Part shown: positions 11,808 through 22,683 of the stretch, in pieces
Numbering within the stretch: position 1 is the first letter of the stretch
Layout: each line of letters begins with the position of its first letter
Assembly: GCA_940337035.1 (NCBI GenBank)
Contig: OW679202.1
Coordinates: 51,105,763-51,169,762 of the forward strand
DNA length: 64,000 nucleotides
Reading direction: 5' to 3'
Source of the DNA: Agriotes lineatus
Lineage: Eukaryota; Arthropoda; Insecta; Coleoptera; Elateridae
Program-made: the position numbers and the translations under genes
Notes under the pieces: generated by a model
Seen by the model: the letters and a program-made list of their open reading frames with translations, nothing else
The model's database searches: none
What the model was told of the DNA's origin: nothing

Positions 11808-13135
11808 AGAAATTTATTTATTTATTTATTTATTTCCCAGATGCATTAAAAAAATTATAATTAAATTAAGGAGAGCGTAAACGCAAAAGTAAACATAATA
11901 TTAATATTAACTTAATATATATAATAATAATAATAGTACCCAGATTGCCAAACAGAGTAATAAGGTAAAGTGCTTCAACTAAAAGAAAAAGAGCTTAATA
12001 AATTATAATGTATAATGTTTATTTGCAACGAAAGTATCCAGTTTAATTATTATTTGTGATATTTTTTTTATAATTTACTAAATTAAGAGAGAAGATGTCG
12101 AGATCTGTTTAGTTATTTCTGAGTTTAGTAAAAGTGATAAGCGAGATACAGGCGAATTCGTGGCTGAGTTAGTGTGGTTGAACCGAATTGATGACAGTTG
12201 GTCGCTTCTGGTAGATTTTGCAGGAATTCTGAACGAAAAAAGTGATAATAGCGGAGCACAGTTTGTAATATTCATAATTATTTTATAAATAATTACTAAA
12301 TCGCATATATTTCTCCTTTTCCCGAGCGGAGTTGGATGAAATTTAAAGTGTGGAAATTTATATAACAATTAATTTGCAAATTTTGTTTGTACTCCTTCTA
12401 AACGGTTGATATGAACTTGATATTGTGGTGACCAGATAACAGATGCATATTCGAAATGACTTCTAACCAGAGAATAAAAAAGGATTATAAGTGTTTTTTG
12501 ATATTTAAAATGTTTGGTATTTCTAATTAAAAATCCTAAATTTTTACTTGCTTTTTGAACAATGTTATTATAATGAACGTCAAAAATCATTTTTGTATCA
12601 AAAGTGACGCCTAGGTCTCTTAGTTCTAATTTTTGCAATAACAAATGTTTATTGATGATATAGTCAAAATCTATTTTATGTCTGTTTCTTGTAAATGTTA
12701 TTGTAAAATATTTTTCAATGTTTAATGTTAATTTATTATCTAAGCAATAGGCATAAAATAAATTGAGATCGTCTTGAAACATGCGGCAGTCATTTAAACC
12801 TTGAATTTTCGCATAAATTTTGAAATCATCTGCATATAAGAGAAATTGTGTTGATTTAAAACATTTGCTAATATCGTTAATAAAAATATTTAAAAATTAG
12901 GCACCTAGATGCGAACCCTGAGGTACTCCTGAGGTCGCACAATAGAGTTCAGAACGGAATCATTTAACTACAACTAACTGGGAATGTTTAGTTAAGTACG
13001 ATATTACCCAACGCAGAAGGTTGCCGCAACCACCGATCTATTGCAATTTTTTAATTAAGATAAAGTGATCAATTTTTTAAAAGCTTTGCTACAATCGGTG
13101 TACACGGCATCCACCTGCGTTCTTTCGTAAATAAA
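11808..13135 (-). mobile_element. 5'-truncated LINE (jockey/CR1-like) inside a hAT
   Basis: The element reads on the minus strand, with a 3' tail of (AAAT)n repeats (plus-strand TTTA repeats at 11812-11835), about 230 bp of 3' UTR and a C-terminal half polymerase. The 5' end is cut inside the RT domain near 13135. It interrupts the hAT at 11446-13722, so it inserted later. I could not identify a convincing target-site duplication. Confidence 0.8.
12078..13125 (-). pseudogene. LINE polymerase C-terminal half, broken
   Basis: Reading on the minus strand: motif A (QVDAVYTDCSKAF), then GGCGNLLRWV, motif B (SGVPQGSHLGA), the catalytic YADD at 12825-12836 (LLYADDFKIYAKIQG), the thumb (LNIEKYFTITFTRNRHKIDF; LRDLGVTFDTKMIFDVHYN), the VRSHFEYASVIWSPQY block, and the C-terminal NICDLVIIYKIIMN region. 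This order is that of jockey-superfamily LINEs. Lesions: a frameshift within AFDKIDH near 13080, stops near 13030 (in LQ-stop-IG), near 12960 and near 12900 (GA-stop-FL), and TAA at 12369-12371. The frame is retained across the last stop. No function is expected. Confidence 0.82.
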
Positions 13136-13730
13136 ACACGACGAAAAAGGCTGTTATTTTATTCATGGCGGATGAAGGATGCGTAATGCACGCCAACAAG
13201 TAGTACACTAATTATTAAACCAAGTAATAATATAATGAGAACTATTAACTAATACGCGCGGGTTGGAGATCTTGCAAACGAATGAAATTTCGGACGCAAA
13301 TTCCGCATTGCTTGATCTATACGGGCTCAAGTTAAGCTACGTTACAAAGTTGTAAGCATCGAATTCAGCCAGACGAGCACCTCCAAACCGAATTGGACCA
13401 GATTCTCTGCTGAAACAGCCTTATCTTTGAACTTACGTCCTTCCTCGCTATACGCCAGTACGGCATATAAACTGTCGAAAAGCTGGTGCTCAGCTGGGCC
13501 ACCTCAATCTGACCCAGTTCGTAGTGAAAGCAAGCGGCGCTTATCATACACTTTATATACATGAAATAAAAATTATTTGTGCTTTACTTAAGGTTTAAAA
13601 AGCGAGGAATGATGTAAAAGAAACACAAGAAAGTGTTTCATTCAGAATAAAGAAAATATTAAGTGATTGGCTTGTTATGGTAGGGCCATGGCCCCTAGGC
13701 TCCTTATAGCAAGGCGTCAGTGCCCCGAAC

Positions 13731-16700
13731 TTTGTAGTTTAAATACTCAACAATACTCATTGTAATCATAGAGAACTTCAGAAGAGCTTCAAAATTCCTG
13801 TTTAAAAATTGTGGCCTTCAACTGGTTGGGAATCACTGTATTAATGCATCGTCTACTTATATGCAATTTATGTTCCATTAAGCGGAAGAAAATTATCAGC
13901 AATGTGTGCAAAAAAGCCGCTAGAAACACCAGGCATTAAAGTAATTTATTATCATGACCAAATCGAAAAAAACCTTAATGAATAAAATGCTATACGGTGT
14001 CATTACACTTTGAGAGATCTTTCGTAAGAATGACCTTCGTATGAATGAATAGGATGCTAGAGGCAACAAACTGCCTACACTGGTGTAAATCAAGGTTGCT
14101 TACGTAACGTAATTCCGTTTTCTGATTCCAAATAAGCGCTGTTCGTCCTACGTTCGGCAAGATGCGTTAGCGCCAAACATAAAACAAAAACAAGCAAGCT
14201 GCATCTTAATGGCCGTTTGAGTGTCGCAACAAAATTTTATTAGCCCCCTCCTTAGAACCATGCGCCCCCATTTAGACTCGCCACTTAATGCTGGGTCGTT
14301 TTAGTTAATATGGAAAATATGAAAACGAATTTCCATATTACGTTGTTAATGCCGCGCACGCTTCAGCTGGTTCAAAGGAACTGATAAATTCCCCAACCTA
14401 TGGCACTAAAAATTACTGTTATTGCCGCCCAAAACTGATTATTTACCTCATTTGCAAACAAATTCCGATGTTATCGAAATTAATGCTTCGGCGAACAGTT
14501 TGTTGGTTAACTTTACTGCCCTCGAGCGACCTCAGTAATATAATTAACTGACAATAAATTCCGAATTCAATAAGCCATAGCAATGAACGAAATGCAAAAA
14601 CCCGCCTATAGCAACAATGCTGGAAGAAATGAAGCAATAAAAAGCTTACAACCACACAAGATGCAGGCTTGTTTCGGTCTGGACATCCATCATTTAGTAT
14701 TAAGACTGGCTCTTTAAATAAAAATCTCCCTCATTAAGAGAAGACAAAAGCATTCTGTACACTTTCGCAGGCTTCGCTAGAATTGCCATTATTTATTGCT
14801 CAGAAACGCACGCCTTATTTGATCATTTGAGCGTAATTTCAATTCCGAACTCGCTTTTTGGATCTTTAGTTTCTGGTCTAGTGAAGCTGTATTACAAACA
14901 TTGATATGGTATTGACGTGGCTACTGTCGTAGTGTCTACAAGTTATTAAAAAAACAGTAGAAATTTAACATTGCAATCTATAAATAAAGTTAATATGTTG
15001 TAATTTAAAATGTGTGTCGTGCGAAGTCCAGTAAATAAAACCATTATTGTAAATGCGATAAGTCGAACTTGATTTACATTTTAATTTAAAATACCGCTGT
15101 TTTCCGTAGCGCGCTGCCACCATTTACAATTATGATTTGCAGTAAAAACCGATATATCTTACTTCAAATAACTTACCATAAGTACTTATATAACTACTTT
15201 AATTTAAAAATTATCACAGCGATTATTTCCATTTTTCTATTTTAGATCTGAGTTATTTTATTTGCTCAGACGCGGCGCTACTATTAGGAAAAATAGCATT
15301 TGTAATATAGGAAAGCATCTGTTAATTATTTCTGCAGTAATTACTATAACAAAGGCAATGTGTGGATTATAGCGGAGAAGAATTAAAATATAACAGTTTA
15401 CGCGCATCTTACAGTAAAGCGGAAATTAAGATCTAAAATTATTTTTAGTAGTAGTTTGGGACACTTGGATGTATAACTAGACACTATTTTTCCTTTTATA
15501 TATGTAATGTAATAGTTATTCATGTTATTACATTCAGAATTAACTCTACCAGTATGCAAACTAATTAGAAATTTCCACTGCGAATCTGATATAGAGAATA
15601 TGATCTGTTAGACTTTTTGATAGAACAAAAAATTAATTACACTGATTCCCTCTCTGCAATGCTTCGGTATCAAAGAGCTGCGACCTACGTCCAATGTTGG
15701 AATAGTGTTACAATTATTGAATGGTACAGATTTTCGATGATTTAAGTTTAGGTTGATCAGCTTTCCACAAAGCCACCTCCAACTGTCTTCACCTGTTCAC
15801 GCTGTCGATGGCTCCCACACTGCAACGACCTGCACCTGATCTTCTACCAATATCGTATCCTTAATATTGGCAAGCATATGCAGGATCCAAATACCACTTG
15901 TAACCATAATTTTGCTTTCGTTTTCTTTATTTATATGCAACACTTACGTGTTTTTATACCTTTTATTTTTTATTTGGTACCAATACAAAATTCCCTATCA
16001 AACTTCTCACAATTAATTTTCCTGTTGATTTTATTCTATTATATCACTACAGTAACATGCTATATTCCGAATTCTGGATCTATTACTCACTAGATTTTTA
16101 AATATTTAGCTAATTATAATTCATTTCACATTTCATAATAAATTAACTTTTAAATATCATATTAGCTTTGTATTTAGGTTATTACAAACTACACTGTAGT
16201 TTGCTTTATGATATGTATTGAATATTCTTTATTAAAAGCAGAATCATAGTACCTGAACCCAGTAAAAATTCATATACTTTATTTTTAAATATTGATTTAT
16301 GATTGGAATATTATCCTGAGTTAATATCACATTCCGCTTATAAACTAAACCTCAGCAATACTAGCGGTATTGAGGTTCAATACCATATCCGTACGAATGA
16401 GATCTGTCCAGGAAAACACAAAATCGAAGCAATTGATATTTTGCTATCCTCGTTGTAACATACTCTTAGAACTATCGATTGGTACCTTGTCGAACTGAAC
16501 AGGTTTGATAGAATCACAAGGAAGTGGACGGTAACTTACTTCCCTGAGCAGACATTAAGTACCAAGAAGAGAGGAAGTAAGAAGCCTTCGTCAAGTCGAG
16601 ATAGCTCACATAGTCGCAGTAGCTGGCATTTCTAAATAATTAGGAGTTAAAGAAAAAATACGAACTCTTGAAATAAATAAAAAAACTCAGAAGACTGCCA

Positions 16701-17659
16701 ATAACAGAAAACCCATGAAAAATAACGCAGAAAAAGCAACAGAAAGATATAACATATAGACAAATAAAAAAAACGAACGGGAGAGCTCAGAGCAGATATT
16801 AAGAACAAAAAATAAGAAATGAAAAGGCATTTTAGGCTACCGCGGGGAGTTTTTGCGTGCAAGCTTATAATCTCACCCCGTAAGCGGGTATGCTCGCGTT
16901 GAACATCAAGCAGCGATGGTCAAATGGTTCCCTTCAGATTTCAGTTCCGCACCCGAATGTGTAGATTTAGGTAGCAGAGAAGCAAGTAAACCGAAAGTGT
17001 TACAGTGGAGGCGTTCAATGTGTACGCAGTGGGAGTCTAAAGAATTTGTCATGGTAGCATATTCGGTAATTGACCGGATCTAGATCAACTTTGAACTTTG
17101 AACGTATTTTGTTGGAGGGGCCGTATCGCAAAGGCCTCCTAGTGGGCCGTCAAAAACCGATTGGAAATTAAGATTTGTTTATGTAGATTTTTGGACCCAC
17201 CAAAGTTCATCGCAAATTACCACATCTCTGCCGTGCCGGCGACCATCTTCGCGTTCAATCGTGCTCCAGGTCTAAACTGCAGCATATCTGACATCCAATG
17301 TATCAGCCTTGTGTGTCTATTGTGGCCCAAGTCTGGATGAAACCGTCCCACAGCACCAGAATAGCCTTCAGGAGGGGTGGAGTTCTTTGAAATTTGCTCC
17401 TTCCAAGCTCATTTCGGAATTGTTGACACTGCATTACATTATATATTGACGGCTTCTACAACACTTGTAGATTCCGCACGTGTATACCTATCCTTTCCAG
17501 TAGCTTACCTACTTTTACACAGCGAAATTTGGACCGTGCGGGCGAGGGTTCCACTTCCGGCTCGGGTGTTCCTGGTTTCACTTAGGTAAGATTAGCTTAA
17601 GCGACGCCCGAGCCACTTGAAGTAATGCGAAAGCGGTTCCGGGGAGCAACGGTAGGTTA
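13731..17659. other. No supported gene
   Basis: About 3.9 kb of AT-rich sequence with only short, unrecognised open frames. AAGTGGCGAGTC-like sequence near 14285 (minus strand) faintly resembles the hAT family at 11446, but no second end was found. Confidence 0.5.
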
Positions 17660-18720
17660 GGCACACAAAAAAATAGCCGCGGTCAAAGGTATCTCAATTG
17701 AATGGACACGTGATATAATTACCAACGTTTTGTATATGAATAAAGTCTCGGCCAGTTGGGTGCTGCGTTGGCTGCCTTCAAAGCAAAAGCGTATCCCAAG
17801 AAAATTGTAATTTCTAATTGTAATTATGAATGGGTTCACCACTACACACCTGCAACTAAACAACAGTCGGTGCAGTGGAAACATCCTGGTTTACAGACAC
17901 CAAAGAAGGAGAAGAGCGTTCTATCGATGGTTTATATTTTGGGATGCCAAAGGTATAACCTTAATTGATTATGCGGAGAGACAGAGAGCGTATGGCCGGC
18001 TCGGAAATTCTCTGCGTTTGAAGTCGGCAAGTAGTTAGTTCGAACCTCATACTCGGATAGTGATTACATCTTACGCCATCATGCCAATACCTTTGGTGGT
18101 CATGACCCCTGTGAAAGGGCATTCTTCATTATCAACAGGTTAGGCTAGTCACCTACTCATCCTGCCGGCGAAGATGGTTTATAAAACCACATATTGTGTG
18201 TAGTAGTTATACGCGTTCAGCCTATACTAAAAATAAGGTTATTTGGAAAAGGGTTCGACGATATACGCTCAATCTTATTGTACATTGCTGGAAAATTTGA
18301 CGAAGATCGCAAAAAACGGTCCCATTTGAAGGGCAAACAAAATTATTTCATCATGATAACGCCTCGTGCCAGCTACCAAATTCACTGACGAAAAATTTAA
18401 TCAATTTTATTACCATTTATTCCCCCATCCACCGTAGCCTTTGGATATGATTCCTATCGACAATTTTTTGTTCCCAAACATGAAGAAATTCATGGCCGGT
18501 AAGAAATTACAGTCAAATGAGGAAGTGATCAAGGGAGGTAATAGCTATTTTGAAGGTCTTAACGGATCTGTATATAAAAATGGTATAATTAGTCTTGAGT
18601 AGCTTTGGAATAGATTGAGCTCGCAGAACAGCACGTTGAAAAATAAAATTTATTTTACCCTAAATTTCTATTTTATTTTCTACGTCGCTCAACAAATATT
18701 TCATATATACCTTGTATGTT
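17660..18720 (+). mobile_element. Degraded mariner, split by a SINE
   Basis: A mariner transposase is readable in pieces: NKVSASWVLRWL (about 17735), YEWVHHYTPATKQQSVQWKH (17829-17885), FWDAKGITLIDY (17935-17972), then after a SINE YLEKGSTIYAQSYCTLLENL (18240-18300), KKRSHLKGKQNYF, the second-Asp region as a frameshifted HHDNA-like stretch (about 18350), HPPYS (about 18430), and FLFPNMKKFMAGKKLQSNEE (about 18470-18530). The first catalytic block (usually TGDE) is replaced by NCNYE. The N-terminal third is missing, and several frameshifts are present. Terminal repeats were not found, so this is an old, truncated copy. Confidence 0.82.
17973..18238 (+). mobile_element. tRNA-derived SINE (family 3), copy 1, nested in mariner
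   Basis: This interrupts the mariner exactly between the codons for IDY and YLEKG: the left flank ends GATTAT and the right flank starts GGTTAT, which suggests a short duplication. The head has an A-box-like TGGCCGGCTCGG and a B-box-like TAGTTCGAACCTC (about 18037). The body aligns over about 250 bp with the copy at 38574-38825 (shared GGTTACATCTTA-like, GGTGGTCRTGACYCCTGT, AAAGGGCATTCTTC and GAAGATGGYTTATAAAACC segments). Insertion into a dead mariner shows this family was active after that mariner. Confidence 0.75.
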
Positions 18721-19894
18721 TAAGAAATGTTAACTTAGGCATGTGAACACCTGTAACTAAATAGTACATTATTTATAGACGTTAGTCAAATTTATCTAAA
18801 AACGATCTTAAAAATGTTGCCAGTGTCTAAATGTCATCCAACCATACAGGTTTCGAGTGTTAAAAAATGAAGAATAATTACCAGAATTGCATCTGTCATA
18901 GCACGAATTTAGCTACGGGCTAAGTAGAAAAATAATACGGAAATGTGAACGAAGGCTTTCGAGGCAATTGTCGTTAATAGGATAACGTTGCCTTGGATGG
19001 CTTAAAGAAAATTATCATACGATCGCCAAACAATGCTCAGGAAATATAAAAACCCGGAATGTTATACACCAAGTGTTGTGTAAAAGGTACCTGATTATTC
19101 AACTCTAAATTTAAAGGTTTTTATACAGACGAGGATCTGTCCTGGGATGCCAAATGGGAACGGCATCCTGAACCCTTGGCCTTTGAGTCGTTTAGGCCTT
19201 TTCACATCCCTCACGTAAAAAATTGTAGAAACTTTTCAAATTCATTTCCTTCCGTGCGCAGGCAACGTGAAAAGGTATATTTTAAACGAAGTAAACATTC
19301 GCTTTGCAGAAAAGATTAAATAATAGCTGATTGGCTTAGATTATGGAAAAAGTAATTTTACAATGGCAAATGCACATACAGGGTGCATCAAAAATATGCA
19401 TAGCATGACTCCTTAAATTAAATATGTTTCTATTTGTATTTCTTTAACGCCACTCAAACTGATTTACAACTACGACCTATGGTTAAAAATAGGCAGCGAA
19501 AGATTTTCGAGTTGTGACAGTAACGGACAGTTGCCACGCCACCGGACCGTGGTTTTTGCAAAAACCAATCGGTGACCAATTGCGTTAGATACCGAACGAC
19601 TCGTTCGGTGAAGATTATAAGCCAACAAATATGTATAAAACATGATTTTTGCAAAATGCTATCGAGAAAAGTTATACAACTTGGAAGAGTTCTAAGGGAT
19701 AAAATTAACACACACATTTCTGATATACCATGTCTCGTATATCTAAATTATAGTTTATAGGTTATTTAAATTTATATAAGTACACGGATAAAAACATCAA
19801 AAATTAAAAAGTTACTCCACGCTGCACATAATTGTAAAATTTGCCACAATACAAATCTATGGACTGCAGATGCTATACTGTGTTTTTTTGCATA
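18721..19894. other. No supported gene
   Basis: No recognisable protein. ACATACAGGGTGCATC at about 19375 resembles one end of a Tc1-like element, but no partner was identified. Confidence 0.45.
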
Positions 19895-19896
19895 TA

Positions 19897-20557
19897 CAGT
19901 ATGTCCACGGATGGAGTTGACAATAGAAGAAAAATCCATATCATTAATATTACGACGAAAACTAATTCTTCATAAAAGAATTTGCTTGTCAAGAAAATAA
20001 TCTATATAAAAATCTTAGATTTGATATACAGGGTGAGAAAAGATTTAAAAAACATAAAAATGTTTCAAGGGACAATTATCAGTATTTATTATTTTATACA
20101 AATTTTTTATAAAACAAAGCTATTTTTAACCTAAAATGAAGCTTGAATACAAAATTTCTAATCAAAATTTATTTTTTTTACATTTATTCTACGTAGCTAC
20201 CTCCCACTTCAATAGATTTTTCAGCCCCCTTAATAAATTCATCGTACATTTCACGAATGGTTTGCGGCTCATTCAGTTACTTTTTTATTAGAAATTTTGT
20301 ATTGGAGCTTCATTTTAGATTAAAAGCTACTTTGTTTTATAAAAATTTTGTGTAACATAACAAATATTGATAATTGTCTCTTGCAACATTTTCATGTTTT
20401 TTTAAATTGTTTCTCACACTGTATATCAAATCTAAGATTTTTGTACAGTAATATTATTTTCTTGATAAGCAGATCGTTTTATAAAGAATTACTTTTCGTC
20501 GTAAAATTAATAACAAATATTTTTCTCCTATTGTCAACAACATTCGTGAACATGCTG
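19897..20557. mobile_element. Long-TIR element keeping a transposase C-terminus
   Basis: Two arms of about 270 bp (19897-20165 and 20285-20557) are inverted copies of each other, estimated by eye at about 80-85% identity, with TA at both outer edges (19895-19896, 20558-20559). The ends read CAGTATGTCCACGGATG and, inverted, CAGCATGTTCACGAATG. The roughly 120-bp centre is not inverted. On the minus strand (20264-20184) it reads QTIREMYDEFIKGAEKSIEV followed by GGSYVE-stop, which resembles the last residues of mariner-type transposases (consensus near ...CIELKGDYVEK). I infer an internal-deletion derivative of a long-TIR Tc1/mariner-like element. Confidence 0.75.
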
Positions 20558-20559
20558 TA

Positions 20560-21149
20560 TACTTGTCAAATTTACATAAAATAACGTATGCTCTTGAACC
20601 ACAAAATCAAACATCAACATAAAGGTTAAAAATAGTGAACAAAATATATATCAGAAGACACACACAGTTAAAAAAGAGGCTAACTACAGAGGCTACGACT
20701 AACAATAGAATAAAAATAAAAATTGATTAATGATCAGAAAGCATTCTATTTCCATAGTGTAAATAAAAATGTTGAAGAAATAGAAAGAGGATACAAATTA
20801 AATCGAACAAAAACAGTATGAAACGACCGATACTCTGAACATAGTTTCCGAGATACAGGGTATTCAAATACAATTTACTCATTCTACCTATTTTCTAAGA
20901 ATTATGGAGATACATCCTACCTATTAAAATACGAAAACTATTCATATGAATGAGGTTTAGAAACTGCTTTGTTTGCAAGATACCTCGAAAATAGTATTGC
21001 ATTTTCACAACAAAATTGTACATTAAACTATCTCCTTGGTGCAAGAAACTGTCTTTCCTACCCGCGACTGCCTCCATTTTTGTTTAGTGTAAAAAAGTTT
21101 GGTTGAATAATATACAGTTCTAAGATTATCAGGTTCATCACAACTACTC
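20560..21149. other. No supported gene
   Basis: AT-rich sequence. Overlapping short minus-strand frames near 20895-21205 follow a LINE remnant but show no recognisable motif. Confidence 0.4.
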
Positions 21150-21740
21150 GTATTATTCTCTTCGGTGTATTGCCAATATCTTCTCAAAATAGCTGAACGT
21201 CCCATGTATGTTGCATTTATATTGTGCAGTTCTAGTGTTGGTATATATCCTTGTTCAATTTTTTATATCTCTAACCATGACATTTCCTTATTCTTTGTTT
21301 ACGTCTTCCCACAATTTGATTTTCATTGATTGCACCACACAATGTTCTAATTTTCCGGGATGTATCGTTTCCCCTCTTTAATTGTTCTGAGGAGCTTTCC
21401 AACTTTACCCATTCTCATTACTTTTTACATTACACGTATGCCTTATTCACGAAACTTTCAGCATCTCTGCATGTCCACTTCTTAAATGCATTAAATTTAG
21501 CTATTATTGACTGATTGAGAGTCCTGCTTCGACATTATAAAGCAATGAGGCCCTGAATACTACTTTGTCATGTCAGTTTCTTATTTGGCATATAACCCTT
21601 CGCTATATGGCAGATTTTTTAACCTTACTTTTCTTGAAATTTCTACTCTATTTTGAAGATCTGTTACATGGGTTAAATGGTTGTTCAGTTACCAACAAAA
21701 TTTTGTATGTCTACTAGTTGTATTTATCTTTTTTTTATTT
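21150..21740 (-). pseudogene. LINE polymerase C-terminal remnant
   Basis: The minus strand reads, over several frames, a segment aligned with the region after the RT domain of insect LINEs: VVFRASLLYNVEAG (usually PVLLYGAETWTL), then LNQSIIAKFNAFKKWTCRD (usually ...RLEAFEMWCYRR), RMGKVGKLLRTIKRGND (usually RMGKERELLNTIKRRK), and GAINENQIVGRRKQRIRK (usually IIQGKIEGRRSRGR). The correspondence in order and spacing is good, but many stops and shifts interrupt it. The clade is not assigned. No 3' tail or target-site duplication was found. Confidence 0.6.
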
Positions 21741-22107
21741 CAAGGTATGTTACTACGTTAGGTCGTACAGGTATAATCATAGTAAATGGCAACTTGCCCA
21801 GTATGTATAATCTTGCTCGTACAACTAAATCGCTGCATTGTTTCTTTCACTCTTGATGTTGGGCTTATGCTGCATTTAAGCTGTGTATAATGACAGTTAG
21901 TATTTTTAGGTGAGTGCAAATCCTAGAGCTCTATTGAGTATGTACTTCCTTCATACAACATTCTGGAATTTCTACCCGCGTAAAGCTACCCACTCTCACT
22001 CAGTCTTCGTTACACTTTCTTCAGACAGAAATACAGTTAGGGGACAGCTAGCGCGGTGTGGTATTTATGAGTCGATGAGGCAGACTTGAATAAGTCATTC
22101 GCTGAGA

Positions 22108-22683
22108 CAGAACTGGGCAAGTTACCAGAGATTTCAATTACATAAATCAAATAGTAATTCAATTATCAATTACTTAGTAACTGAAACTGAACAACATAAA
22201 TTACTTGTTCAATTACTTTCACTTGTTGTCGTGTATTTGTATTTAGTAGCATTTAGATAGCCCTGTGCCAGTATATTATTTTAAACATGCAAATTGAAAT
22301 TAATAAATAAGTATTATGAATCAATATTGTCTAATAAAGCTAGTTTTGTCAATTGTTATGGAAAAAATGTAATTATACTTTTAACGTACTTTACTCTGTA
22401 ATCTGTACTTACCGCAGGCATATTTTCGCTTCTTACAGAATAATTATTAACAAGCTACAGTGCTACACCCCGCACAGCTTACACTACACAAGACGCATCA
22501 CATGTACGTCCCATCTATACACATTACTTTCAAAAAGTAATTGTCAAGTACTTTATAACAAAGATGGCAATTACCAATTACAACCACCGTATTCTGAAAA
22601 GTAATTCTATTCCTAGGTAAATCCACAAAATGGAATTTAATTAGTAATTTAATTGCAAGGTAATTAATTACTGTCCAGGTCTG
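22108..22683. mobile_element. hAT-type MITE
   Basis: The left end CAGAACTGGGCAAGTTACC and the inverted right end CAGACCTGGACAGTAATTA share the CAG-CTGG-CA pattern common at hAT ends. The inside is dense in GTAATTnAATTAC motifs on both sides, another trait of this MITE type. The adjacent 8-mers (CGCTGAGA and CCCTCACA) agree at only 5 of 8 positions, so the duplication is decayed or absent. No transposase is present. Confidence 0.5.

Larger units (their letters stand above)
11446..13722 (+). mobile_element. hAT element, copy 2, with LINE inserted
   Basis: The ends are CAGTGGCGGCTCGTGG on the left and the reverse complement of CACTGACGCCTTGC on the right. An exact 8-bp target-site duplication CCCCGAAC lies at 11438-11445 and 13723-13730, the diagnostic length for hAT transposition. 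Without the inserted LINE (about 11808-13135) the element is roughly 0.95 kb, close to the 0.8 kb of the sister copy at 8740-9542. Both termini and the segment ATAAGCGCYGCTTGCTTTCAC near one end are shared by the two. No transposase is seen, so it was mobilised in trans. Confidence 0.82.

Noticed and set aside
14250..14290. AAGTGGCGAGTC on the minus strand, like the hAT end CAGTGGCGGCTC
   Set aside because: No second terminus or 8-bp duplication found nearby.
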